Part shown: piece by piece, positions 9,479 through 22,572 of the stretch | How the letters are laid out: each line of letters begins with the position of its first letter | Position numbering within the stretch: the stretch's first letter is position 1 | NCBI RefSeq assembly: GCF_000483485.1 | Contig: NZ_KI519609.1 | Coordinates: 2,075,460-2,139,459, forward strand | DNA: 64,000 nucleotides | Reading direction: 5' to 3' | Source of the DNA: Thiomicrorhabdus chilensis DSM 12352 | GTDB taxonomy: Bacteria > Pseudomonadota > Gammaproteobacteria > Thiomicrospirales > Thiomicrospiraceae | The notes under the pieces: model-generated | Seen by the model: the letters and a program-made list of their open reading frames with translations, nothing else | Databases searched by the model: none | What the model was told of the DNA's origin: nothing | Program-made: the position numbers and the translations under genes

Positions 9479-9660
9479 TCAAAGTACCTCTTATCGATAT
9501 TTTATTGGGAGACAATTCATAAGACTTAAAGAGTCGCAACCAAAATCCTACGTATTGATACGACTATTTTTACGGAAAAACCAAGAAAATAGCGAATCAA
9601 AATATCTTTACCTTGATAGATTCCACTTTTTAAAGCGAACCCTAATATGAAAATCGGACA

Positions 9661-9690
9661 AAAAAATACCCTCATTAAGAGGGTATATAA
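9661..9690 (-). terminator. Intrinsic terminator of clpB
   Basis: On the minus strand, ATACCCTC–TTAAT–GAGGGTAT is followed by seven T, about 50 bp beyond the clpB stop. Confidence 0.8.
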
Positions 9691-9736
9691 AAACTCAATT
9701 CATTATTTGAGTTAAAGTCGAGGGAACTGCCTCAAT

Positions 9737-12301
<2,565 letters not shown>

Positions 12302-12513
12302 GCTAATTCCCCTTAGCGTTTAAACTCATTATTACTTTACATATAGGGATGATTTCAATCACTTAAAAGTCAAAGTTAAAAAATTTTATAAAAAAATTAA
12401 GACTCACTCCAAAACCCGAAGTGCCCAGTCAAATAATTTATTAAAATGAGCATGTTACATAACAAAAATGCAAAAATTCAATTACAGTATAATGCAAATT
12501 ACCAACTCCTATA

Positions 12514-12543
12514 TTCACAAGTCCGCTACAATTAACATATAAT
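12514..12543 (+). promoter_or_regulatory. Putative sigma-70 promoter for the diguanylate cyclase gene
   Basis: TTCACA (12514–12519), an 18-bp spacer, then a perfect TATAAT (12538–12543), 43 bp before the ATG at 12586. The surrounding region is very AT-rich, so chance −10 matches are possible; TATAAT also occurs near 12487. Confidence 0.45.
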
Positions 12544-12585
12544 TTTTATGGTTTTTTTGTTTCCAATTCCACAAAGTGATGCATT

Positions 12586-13884
12586 ATGACAACCGGACCA
12601 CTTCAAGATGCCGATCTTAATTTAGAAGCCTTGTTCCAGAACATGGCGGATGCGGTCTACCTGATTGACCCGCACAGCTCAAATATTATCTGGTGCAATC
12701 GTGTCGGCCATGAAGAACTGGGTTATGAAAAACACGAGATTCTGAACCACTCGGTATTGAGCCTGCAAAAAAACGTTGAAGGCCTGCCTCATTGGGATGA
12801 AGTGAAACGGGTCATTCTGAACAGCCCTTCTTTTACCTTTGTCGGCAGCCACAAACACAAAGACGGCGGGGAGATCGCGGTAGAGGTCAATACCACACAC
12901 TTCGAGCACCTCGAACGCACTTATTTCTTATCGGTTGCGCGCAATGTCTCCAATCGCCTCACCATCGAAAAAGACATGCACAGTCGCAACCAACGCATCT
13001 GGTTTGCTCTCAACGAGGCCTCCGATGGGCTGTGGGAATGGGAACTTGAAAGCAACCATGTGTTTTTCAGCCCCCAACTCAAAAAAATGCTCGGTTACGG
13101 TCCGGACGAAATGGAGCCCCATGTCAAAACCTGGATCAATAACGTTCATCCGGACGATCTTGATCGCGTCGGGCAAATCCTTGAAGATCATCTGCAAGGT
13201 AGAAGAGGCAACTATGAAGCCGAATACCGATTACGCAACCGTAACGGCCACTTTATCTGGGTACATGACAAGGGCAAGATCTGTGAACGTGACGACCAGG
13301 GAAACCCTACTTTCGTGGTCGGCATGGTGGAAAACATCACCGAACGCAAACAGCTCCAGTTTCAGCTGGAGAAGTTGGCCGCGAACGATGTGTTGACACA
13401 ACTGCCGAACCGCCATCAGGGTGAAGAGCATGCCAGACAACAAATCGAATCAGCGCAAAGCAATCATCAACCTTTGTGCCTGGCGGTCATCGACTTTGAC
13501 AACTTCAAACAAATCAATGACCTATATGGCCATCAAAAAGGGGATGAGGTGCTGGTTTTTGGTGCCCAGCTACTGAAACAAACCTTGCGTCAGAACGACT
13601 TTGTTTACCGCTGGGGCGGAGAGGAATTCGTGGCCTTGTTCCCCAACACCCATCTGGATGACATCGAAACCATCACTTATAAAATCCACCGTGCATTTAT
13701 GGAAGCGGATTGGGCCAGCATCGATACTACCCCGCTGACGGTCAGTATCGGCATCGCCTGTTGCCCTGAAATTGCGGGCGATTTTGACAATCTCATCAAA
13801 CAAGCCGATTGCGCGGTCTATCTTGCAAAAGAACAGGGGCGCAATCAGACTGTTCTGGCCGATTTGCCAGCCGAACCTCAATAA
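12586..13884 (+). CDS. PAS–PAS–GGDEF diguanylate cyclase
   Basis: Cytoplasmic sensor that should make cyclic di-GMP from two GTP. The 432 residues contain two PAS domains: about 13–130, opening LFQNMADAVYLIDP, and about 136–260, with WFALNEASDGLWEWEL and the PAC end VGMVENITERKQ. A GGDEF domain follows (about 262–425). The active-site motif is WGGEEF, and an inhibitory RxxD site (RQND) lies exactly five residues before GGEEF, so product inhibition is expected. DVLTQLPNRH replaces the usual D.LT.L.NR motif with only minor changes. No membrane segment is seen. The signal sensed is unknown. The next gene begins 17 bp after the stop. Confidence 0.93.
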   Translation: MTTGPLQDADLNLEALFQNMADAVYLIDPHSSNIIWCNRVGHEELGYEKHEILNHSVLSLQKNVEGLPHWDEVKRVILNSPSFTFVGSHKHKDGGEIAVEVNTTHFEHLERTYFLSVARNVSNRLTIEKDMHSRNQRIWFALNEASDGLWEWELESNHVFFSPQLKKMLGYGPDEMEPHVKTWINNVHPDDLDRVGQILEDHLQGRRGNYEAEYRLRNRNGHFIWVHDKGKICERDDQGNPTFVVGMVENITERKQLQFQLEKLAANDVLTQLPNRHQGEEHARQQIESAQSNHQPLCLAVIDFDNFKQINDLYGHQKGDEVLVFGAQLLKQTLRQNDFVYRWGGEEFVALFPNTHLDDIETITYKIHRAFMEADWASIDTTPLTVSIGIACCPEIAGDFDNLIKQADCAVYLAKEQGRNQTVLADLPAEPQ

Positions 13885-13901
13885 ACCGCGAGGATTTAAC
13901 A

Positions 13902-14759
13902 ATGGATAACTTATTCTTCATCCTTTCCAAAGTCCTGTGGGCATTTTTGAGTCCGGGCAACCTAATCATATTCGCCCTCTTATGGGGAACTTTTCTGCTG
14001 TCTCTTAACCGCATCCGCAGTGCCAAAAGAGTACTGTACACAACCAGCCTGCTGAGTTTTCTCATTATGGCTTACCCATTCAGCGACTATCTCATGCAGC
14101 CTTTGGAATCGCGTTTTGCAAAACCGGTGAGCCTGCCCGAAAAAATTGACGGCATTATCGTACTGGGTGGCGGTGAAGACCTGAAACGCTCGCTGAGCTG
14201 GAATGTCGAGGAACTGGGACTGGGAGGCGACCGTTACATTGCTGCGGCCGAACTTGCAAAACGATACCCGAAGGCCCCCGTCATTTTCACCGGCGGCAGC
14301 GGTTTGGTACAATTGCAAAACACTCATGGTGAAGGAGCGCTGGCTAAAACACTGCTCACCACCATTGGCATTGACAGCAAACGTTTGATTATTGAATCCA
14401 AATCCCGCAACACCTATGAGAACTTCCTGTACACCAAGCCCCTGCTTCCAATCGAAAGCGGCCACTACTTACTGGTAACGTCAGCCTATCATATGCCACG
14501 AGCCGTCGGTGTGGCCAGGCAACAAGGAGTGAAGGTGACGGCCTATCCGGTGGATTACCGTTCCAACAGCGACGACCTTAGACGTTGGGATTTTGACCTG
14601 TTTGATCACCTCAAAGCCTTGGAACCGGCTTGGCGTGAGTGGATCGGCTTGAGCGCTTATCATTTGACCGGTAAAACAACCGCTCTCTTCCCACCCCCTT
14701 ATGAGTATACGGATAGCCGGACACGCGCAATAGAACTCGAACAAAATCAACCCAACTAA
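13902..14759 (+). CDS. DUF218 (YdcF/ElyC-like) membrane-anchored envelope protein
   Basis: A 285-residue protein of the DUF218 family. Two N-terminal hydrophobic helices (about 4–32 and 40–60) are followed by the DUF218 domain with DGIIVLGGGED, PVIFTGGSG, ESKSRNTYENF and LLVTSAYHMPRAVG. E. coli ElyC/SanA/YdcF relatives act in envelope or lipid-carrier homeostasis. The best match by topology is ElyC, but this is inference. ATG 13902 is preferred because GAGG precedes it (AGGATTTAACA); an upstream in-frame start at 13809 would lie inside the preceding gene. CAGGCCTG follows the stop by one base (14761), between this gene and convergent hemN. Confidence 0.82.
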   Translation: MDNLFFILSKVLWAFLSPGNLIIFALLWGTFLLSLNRIRSAKRVLYTTSLLSFLIMAYPFSDYLMQPLESRFAKPVSLPEKIDGIIVLGGGEDLKRSLSWNVEELGLGGDRYIAAAELAKRYPKAPVIFTGGSGLVQLQNTHGEGALAKTLLTTIGIDSKRLIIESKSRNTYENFLYTKPLLPIESGHYLLVTSAYHMPRAVGVARQQGVKVTAYPVDYRSNSDDLRRWDFDLFDHLKALEPAWREWIGLSAYHLTGKTTALFPPPYEYTDSRTRAIELEQNQPN

Positions 14760-14801
14760 CCAGGCCTGCCGGTTTTCAAACAGGCTCAAAAATCCAAGAC
14801 G

Positions 14802-16184
14802 TTAGATGACTTTGGAGAAGCGGTTTTGCATGTCGGGTTTTAAGTACGCATCAAACACCATACAGATATTGCGAATTAACAAACGCCCTTTGGCGGTCAC
14901 GTAAATATCTTCATCACTGAGTGTGATCAGGCCGTCTTCGACCATAGGGCTCAGATTCGCCAACTCAGTGGCAAAGTACTCTTTGAAACGGACATTCCAT
15001 AAGGCATCAATCTTGACGAAGTTCAAATGGAAATGGCTGATCAGACGGGTAATCACATCGCGTCGCAACTCATCGTCTTCGGTCAGTTGCACCCCGCGGA
15101 ATACCGCCAAATCCCCGGCATCAATCGCCTGATAATATTCTTCCAGACTTTTACGGTTTTGCGCATAGGTGTTGTTGATCAATGAAATTGAAGTGGCCCC
15201 CATGCCCACCAAGTCACATTCAGCATGGGTCGAATACCCCTGAAAATTGCGATACAAGGTTTCGTTACGCTGCGCGATCGCCAGTTCATCGTCAGGTTTG
15301 GCGAAATGATCCATTCCGATATAAACATAACCGGCTTCCAACAAACGTTCGGTGGAAGCATGCAGAATCGCCAACTTCTCATCGGCGTTGGGCATATCCG
15401 CTTCATTCATCTTTTTCTGGGTGGGGAACAGGCTCGGCATGTGGGCGTAATTGAAAATCGAAAAACGATCCGGTTCGGCTTCCAGGACGCGATCCAGAGT
15501 GCGTAAAAAACCGGCTTCGGTCTGCAACGGCAATCCATAGATCAGATCCACGTTGACCGACATAAAACCGGCTTCACGCGCGCCTTCCAGCACCTCAAAC
15601 GTCTCCGCCTGGGTTTGAATGCGATTGACCGCCTTCTGCACCTTTTCGTCAAAATCCTGAACCCCCAGACTCATGCGGTTGAAGCCAAGTTCACGCAACA
15701 ATTTCACCGATTCACGATTGGCTTCGCGCGGGTCGATTTCAATCGAATATTCGCCAGAGTCGTCATCATATAAATTGAAATGCTGGCGGGTTTTCTCCAT
15801 CAGCTGGCGCATCTCGTCATTATTGATGAAAGTCGGCGTGCCGCCGCCCAAATGCAACTGCTCAACCTTTCGTGCTGGGTCAAACAGCTGAGACTGCATC
15901 TCAATCTCTTTGAACAGACGTTGCAGATAAGGGGTGGTTTTCGAACGGTCTCGCGTCCAAACCTTATTGCAGGCGCAGAAGAAACACACCGTATCGCAGA
16001 ACGGAATATGATAATAAAGCGAAAGCCCTCGGCCCGATTCATTGCTGCGTAACGCGGCTTCTTTGTAGGCATCAATGCCAAAAGATTCCTCAAACTGAAT
16101 GGCCGTCGGATAAGAGGTGTAACGTGGACCACTCTGGTTGTAACGTTTAATCAGCGCTTCATCAAACTGTATTTTCTGTTCCAT
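14802..16184 (-). CDS. hemN: Oxygen-independent coproporphyrinogen III oxidase
   Basis: Radical-SAM enzyme that decarboxylates coproporphyrinogen III to protoporphyrinogen IX without oxygen. The 460 residues include the HemN N-terminal segment YNQSGPRYTSYPTA and the cluster motif FCDTVCFFCACNK (CxxxCxxC plus the extra Cys that distinguishes true HemN from HemW). LHLGGGTPTF and VDLIYGLPLQT are also present. True HemN length and the C-terminal HemN domain support this over HemW. It is a single minus-strand gene converging on the DUF218 gene. Confidence 0.95.
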   Translation of the reverse strand: MEQKIQFDEALIKRYNQSGPRYTSYPTAIQFEESFGIDAYKEAALRSNESGRGLSLYYHIPFCDTVCFFCACNKVWTRDRSKTTPYLQRLFKEIEMQSQLFDPARKVEQLHLGGGTPTFINNDEMRQLMEKTRQHFNLYDDDSGEYSIEIDPREANRESVKLLRELGFNRMSLGVQDFDEKVQKAVNRIQTQAETFEVLEGAREAGFMSVNVDLIYGLPLQTEAGFLRTLDRVLEAEPDRFSIFNYAHMPSLFPTQKKMNEADMPNADEKLAILHASTERLLEAGYVYIGMDHFAKPDDELAIAQRNETLYRNFQGYSTHAECDLVGMGATSISLINNTYAQNRKSLEEYYQAIDAGDLAVFRGVQLTEDDELRRDVITRLISHFHLNFVKIDALWNVRFKEYFATELANLSPMVEDGLITLSDEDIYVTAKGRLLIRNICMVFDAYLKPDMQNRFSKVI

Positions 16185-16308
16185 CTATCCGATCCATGTT
16201 TCATTATTCATCTGGCCCGCAAGCTTAATCTAAAACCCTTGAACAAAAGTTAATCCATCTCAAGAGTTGCGCATTTATCTGCCGGCAAGGCGGTTTAAAG
16301 GCGTTTAA

Positions 16309-16491
16309 GGAACCTCTGATTGAATCAGATTGGATTCTGGCAACGCCAAGTTTTCCAGATCAAGGCGTGAAGTTGCAGTAATGTCCAGACCTTGCAAAAC
16401 TTCACAACGCGGAGCTAGGAAACTTGGCTAAGCCCTTTCGGGCGGGGCTTAAAGCCCCGCAGAATCTCAATCTGATTCAATCAGAGGTTCC
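16309..16491. mobile_element. 183-bp MITE-like element at the 3' end of rlmKL
   Basis: Terminal inverted repeats start GGAACCTCTGATTGAATCAG and are perfect for 25 bp inside the element (29 bp including the flanks 16304–16332 against 16468–16496). Both ends are bordered by TTAA (16305–16308 and 16492–16495), consistent with a 4-bp target duplication; because TTAA is palindromic this cannot be separated from a longer repeat. The interior has no transposase and contains a GC-rich hairpin (GGCGGGGCTTAAAGCCCCGC). The TIR resembles those of IS5-type elements, which is inference. The element supplies the last codons and stop of rlmKL. Confidence 0.7.
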
Positions 16492-18683
16492 TTAAATGAC
16501 CAGGCCTGGTGGATTTTGCTGTTGCGTTGAAAATCTTTCGGCATGGTTTTTTGCGTGATATCGGTGACTTCCACATCCTCAAACTCAGCTTTGGACAACT
16601 TGAATTTGCGTAAATTGGTCGAGAAAATCAACTCCCCGCCGGGCTTTAACAGCGTCAAAGTTTGCTTGATCAAGTCCACATGGTCACGCTGAATATCCAA
16701 GGTGCCTTCCATGCGTTTAGAAGTCGAAAAGGATGGCGGGTCCAGGAAAATCACGTCAAACTCGGCCTTCCCTTCCGCTGTGGATTTTTCCAGCCATTCC
16801 AATACATTCGCCTGTTCCAGACGGTGTTTGGACTCATCACAGCCATTGCTCAAAAAGTTGTGTTTCGCCCAGTACAAATAGGTCTTCGACATATCCAGGC
16901 TCAAACTGTTTTTCGCTCCATGAACCGCGGCTTCGGTAGTCGCCGTTGCAGTGTAACAAAACAGGTTCAACAGGCTTTTGCCTCTTGATTGCTGCGCCAC
17001 ATAAGCGCGTACATCGCGATGGTCGAGAAACACGCCGGTATCCAGATAATCGGTGAAGTTAACGCGCAATTTGGCGCCGTTTTCCATCATCGTGAAAAAC
17101 TGTCGGTTCTCATCCAGACGTTCGTATTGCGAGGTGCCTTTCTGGCGTTCACGCACCTTAAAGACAATGTGATCCACCGGCAGATCAAACACCTCCGGCA
17201 AGACTGACATGGCCTCGTGCAGACGTTTTTTGGCTCGACCTCGGTCAATCGTCTTGGGCGCGGCGTATTCATTGACCACCAGCCAATCGCCGCCTTCCAG
17301 AGTTTGATAAAAATCGATCGCCAATGCATATTCCGGCATATCGGCGTCGTACACCCGGTAAGCGGAAATCTGATTGGTTTTCGCCCACTTGCGCAATCCC
17401 TTGATGTTTTTCTTCAAGCGGTTGGCGAACATCTTGGCGCCTTCGCTCTGCACCAGGTCGGGCAAAGCCATCTGAACTTCTTCCGCCAGTTTGGCGCCGC
17501 CTTTGACGGCCGGCTGACGATGAAATTCCTCTTTGATATCGAAACGGAACAGTTTACATTCCATCGGCCCATTGAAGAAGTTGTGGCTGCGTTTTGCCTT
17601 AAGCCCCAAATACATGCCCAATTCCGGGTTACAGGTCAGAATCGCCGCCTGCCATCCGTCAAATTCGTTTTTGAGGTAATTCCCCAATTCGACATAAATG
17701 CTTTTTACCGTATCCAGTTCGCCCAAGCGCTCGCCGTATGGCGGATTGGAAATCACCAGGCCTGGTGTCCAGTCCCCCCAGCGTCGACCCTGCTCAACGG
17801 TCATCTGTTTGATTTCGATGGCATCCGCATAACCGGCATTGGCGATCGCTTCTTCGGCGATATCCAATGACTTGTGCGACGCATCCGAACCGTAAATCGC
17901 TGGCAAATTGCGCAAACCTTCCGCCTCGCGCTCTTCGGCTTCCTCCACCAAACTAAGCCACAACTTGGCGTCATGCTGTTTCCAGGTCAAAAAGCCCATC
18001 TGTTCGGATTTTTCCAACCCCGGCGCCAGATCGGATGCCATCATCGCCGCTTCAATCAAGAAAGTTCCAGAACCGCACATCGGATCATACAAGGTACCAC
18101 CCTGCTTGGCGATTTCCGGCCAACCGGCACGCATCAACAACGCCGCCGCCACGTTCTCTTTCAATGGCGCCTTGACCTGCTGACCTTCACGATAACCGCG
18201 CTGGTGCAGACTGTGCCCGGTCAAATCGATACTCAAGGTCAATCGGTTACGGTTTAGATGTCCGTGAACGCGCAGCTCGGGATGCATCGTATCCACACTG
18301 GGGCGACTGTTGGAAACCGTTCTGAAATAATCGACAATGCCGTCCTTGATCTTCAAGGCTCCGTAATGACTGTGGTCGATGCCCATGCCTTTCCCGGAAA
18401 ACGAAACCGCAAAGGTTCCGAACGCGTCCATATGTTGATCCCAGTCGATAGCGGCGACCTCAAGCGTCAAGTCTTCCTGAGTATCCAACTCCGTCTCCAG
18501 AACCGTGAGGTAAATCCGGTTGGCCAAACGCGACCACAGACAGGCGCGGTAAGCCACTTCCAGACTGCCTTCGAAACTGACACCCCGGGGTTGTGCCTTG
18601 ACATTTTCAGCGCCCAAAGCGATCAACTCTTCTCGCAACATCTCACTCAACCCACCCGGCGAGGTGGCAAAACATTTCAACAT
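16467..18683 (-). CDS. rlmKL: Bifunctional 23S rRNA methyltransferase RlmKL
   Basis: Fused enzyme making m2G2445 (RlmL half) and m7G2069 (RlmK half) in 23S rRNA. An N-terminal THUMP region is followed by RlmL with YDPMCGSGTFLIEAA and the catalytic SNPPYGERLGE. The C-terminal RlmK half carries LNLFCYTATATTEAAVHGA and FLDPPSFS. M5 of the longest frame (ATG 18683) is preferred because GGA lies at ribosome-binding distance; the first ATG is at 18695. The normal C-terminus (RNSKIHQAWSFK) runs into EPLIESD and a stop, all encoded by the right terminal repeat of the element at 16309–16491. The insertion has therefore rewritten only the extreme C-terminus. Confidence 0.95.
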   Translation of the reverse strand: MLKCFATSPGGLSEMLREELIALGAENVKAQPRGVSFEGSLEVAYRACLWSRLANRIYLTVLETELDTQEDLTLEVAAIDWDQHMDAFGTFAVSFSGKGMGIDHSHYGALKIKDGIVDYFRTVSNSRPSVDTMHPELRVHGHLNRNRLTLSIDLTGHSLHQRGYREGQQVKAPLKENVAAALLMRAGWPEIAKQGGTLYDPMCGSGTFLIEAAMMASDLAPGLEKSEQMGFLTWKQHDAKLWLSLVEEAEEREAEGLRNLPAIYGSDASHKSLDIAEEAIANAGYADAIEIKQMTVEQGRRWGDWTPGLVISNPPYGERLGELDTVKSIYVELGNYLKNEFDGWQAAILTCNPELGMYLGLKAKRSHNFFNGPMECKLFRFDIKEEFHRQPAVKGGAKLAEEVQMALPDLVQSEGAKMFANRLKKNIKGLRKWAKTNQISAYRVYDADMPEYALAIDFYQTLEGGDWLVVNEYAAPKTIDRGRAKKRLHEAMSVLPEVFDLPVDHIVFKVRERQKGTSQYERLDENRQFFTMMENGAKLRVNFTDYLDTGVFLDHRDVRAYVAQQSRGKSLLNLFCYTATATTEAAVHGAKNSLSLDMSKTYLYWAKHNFLSNGCDESKHRLEQANVLEWLEKSTAEGKAEFDVIFLDPPSFSTSKRMEGTLDIQRDHVDLIKQTLTLLKPGGELIFSTNLRKFKLSKAEFEDVEVTDITQKTMPKDFQRNSKIHQAWSFKEPLIESD

Positions 18684-18847
18684 AATCGATTCCATTGATT
18701 TTTAAAGAGAAGGCCATGGGACAAACACCAAAACCATCGAGACTATTAATGCGCTCATTTTACTGTTTTAGTGTCAGCTTGATGTAAGTTTCTGTAAAAT
18801 AGGCGGTTGAATTTAGTCAAAATACACAAATCAACGGTGATGACCCC

Positions 18848-20050
18848 ATGACATTTCGATTGCGTCTTACAAGCTGGCTATTCGCACTGCTTACTCCTTT
18901 ATCGCTTCACGCGGCGACAGAAGTCGAGTTTCAATCTTGGCTATCGGAATTCAAACAGCAGGCCGTCAAGCAAGGCATTTCCCAAACCACGGTGCAAAGC
19001 GCCTTCAAAAATGTCAGTCTCAACGAGAAAGTGCTTGAACTGGATCGTCGCCAACCGGAATTTACCCGTACCTTCTGGCAATATTTCGATAAGGCCGTCA
19101 CCGACTGGCGCATCGTCAAAGGCAAGTATCTCTACCAAAAACACCGTAAACTGCTGGATCAAGTCACACAAAAATATGGCGTGCCGGGTCGTTATCTGGT
19201 GGCGTTCTGGGGCATGGAAACCAACTTCGGCGGTTATACCGGTAACCTGCCGATCATCGAATCGCTGGCCACTCTGGCGTTTGATCCGCGCCGCAGTGAA
19301 TTCTTCAGCAAAGAACTGATGGAAGCCTTGAAAATTCTCGACCAAGGACACGTACAGGTTTCGCAAATGAAAGGCTCTTGGGCCGGCGCTATGGGTCAAT
19401 GCCAATTCATGCCGTCCAACTACATGCGCTATGCGGTGGACGGCGACAATGACGGGAAAAAAGATTTATGGGGCAGCCTGCCGGATGTGTTTTTCTCAGC
19501 CGGACATTTTCTCTCCAATCTGGGTTGGCAAAAACAGGAGAACTGGGGACGCGAAGTGACCCTGCCGGACGGGTTTGATTTTTCCATTGCCGACGGAAAA
19601 ACCGCCCGTTTGTTGGATGAATGGCGAAAAATGGGCTTGAAACTGGCTGATGGCCGCCCCCTGCCAAGAGAGGATATGCAAGCTAAACTGATTCTGCCGA
19701 GCGACTACCGCGGGCCGGCTTTTTTGGTGTTTACCAACTTTTCGGTTATCAAACGCTGGAACAACTCCAATAACTACGCCCTGGCGGTCGGGCATCTGGC
19801 CGACCGCATTGTCGGTCGCCCGGCTTTGAGCAAACAGGCTCCCGAGGACGATGCCGCCCTGAATAAAGAGCAGATGAAAACCATCCAGCAGCGTCTCAAT
19901 GCTTTGGGTTACGAAGCCGGAAAAGCAGATGGTATCGCCGGAAGCCGCACTCGCAACGCCTTACGCGCCTTCCAGAAAGATCGGAACCTGCCTGCCGACG
20001 GATTTCCTTCTGCACGTATTCTCAATGTTTTACAGAACCCCATAAAGTAA
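18848..20050 (+). CDS. mltB: Lytic murein transglycosylase, MltB family, with peptidoglycan-binding domain
   Basis: Periplasmic lytic transglycosylase that cleaves murein glycan strands with 1,6-anhydro product formation. A Sec signal peptide (about 1–22, cleavage after LHA) carries no lipobox, so it is probably soluble, unlike E. coli MltB. The SLT_2 domain (about 28–325) contains the catalytic glutamate in FWGMETNFGGYTG and the motif GAMGQCQFMPSNY. A C-terminal PG_binding_1 domain (about 340–398) contains QQRLNALGYEAGKADG and RNALRAFQKDRNLPADG. Length 400 aa suits this two-domain subgroup. Confidence 0.93.
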   Translation: MTFRLRLTSWLFALLTPLSLHAATEVEFQSWLSEFKQQAVKQGISQTTVQSAFKNVSLNEKVLELDRRQPEFTRTFWQYFDKAVTDWRIVKGKYLYQKHRKLLDQVTQKYGVPGRYLVAFWGMETNFGGYTGNLPIIESLATLAFDPRRSEFFSKELMEALKILDQGHVQVSQMKGSWAGAMGQCQFMPSNYMRYAVDGDNDGKKDLWGSLPDVFFSAGHFLSNLGWQKQENWGREVTLPDGFDFSIADGKTARLLDEWRKMGLKLADGRPLPREDMQAKLILPSDYRGPAFLVFTNFSVIKRWNNSNNYALAVGHLADRIVGRPALSKQAPEDDAALNKEQMKTIQQRLNALGYEAGKADGIAGSRTRNALRAFQKDRNLPADGFPSARILNVLQNPIK

Positions 20051-20093
20051 GCACAGAACACGATGCAGACCCACTCCAGAGAGGAGACTTTTC

Positions 20094-20273
20094 ATGGCAG
20101 ATTCCAATCCTAAAACAAAAGCCATCGACCTCACCTTCCACAGGATTTTGCCGCCCAAAGCCGAACTATGCGACCACCCAGCCTATCTGTTCTGGAAGGT
20201 GCAAAGCCAATTGACCAAATTGAACAATCGGCTCACCCGTACCGCCCATCCGGCCAAAATCAAACAGAGCTAA
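20094..20273 (+). CDS. Small hypothetical protein (59 aa)
   Basis: Short ORF with a good ribosome-binding site (GAGAGGAG, about 8 bases before ATG). Translation starts MADSNPKTKAIDLTFHRILP, continues with a PAYLFWKVQ segment, and ends with a strongly basic tail (TKLNNRLTRTAHPAKIKQS). It has no signal peptide or membrane helix. It starts 43 bp after mltB and stops 65 bp before the TPP riboswitch, so it may be co-transcribed with mltB. I do not recognise a family. The ribosome-binding site and the compact fit between features favour a real gene. Confidence 0.5.
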   Translation: MADSNPKTKAIDLTFHRILPPKAELCDHPAYLFWKVQSQLTKLNNRLTRTAHPAKIKQS

Positions 20274-20338
20274 AACAAAAACCTCTTCATAACCCGCTTG
20301 CAAAACCGGGCTTCTGCCGTTACTCTAAAAAAGCAACA

Positions 20339-20422
20339 TTGTCGGAGTGCCTAGACTAGGCTGAGATCGCGAAAGCGGGATCCGTAGAACCTGATCTGGT
20401 TAATACCAGCGAAGGGAACAAT
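20339..20422 (+). promoter_or_regulatory. TPP (THI-box) riboswitch
   Basis: Contains the conserved thiamine-pyrophosphate aptamer elements: GGAGTGCC, GGCTGAGATCG, then GAACCTGATCTGG-TTAATACCAGCGAAGGGAA. It lies about 210 bases before the thiC start, so the leader is long. A hairpin (AATCAGAC at 20421–20428 pairing with GTCTGATT at 20466–20473) begins at the 3' edge of the aptamer and may belong to the expression platform. No T-run follows, so a Rho-dependent or translational mechanism is more likely than an intrinsic terminator. Confidence 0.92.
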
Positions 20423-20531
20423 CAGACATACAACGTTTCCGCCCATCGGCATTCGAGTTTCAAACGTCTGATTCATGCAAGATTTGCGTGAATACCCACT
20501 CACCTCATCTTCCTGAATCTTTGTCAGCTGA

Positions 20532-22571
<2,040 letters not shown>

Positions 22572-22572
22572 C

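Noticed and set aside
12341-12380. Sigma-32 heat-shock promoter upstream of clpB
   Set aside because: CCCTATAT fits the −10, but no convincing CTTGAAA-like −35 lies at the correct spacing.
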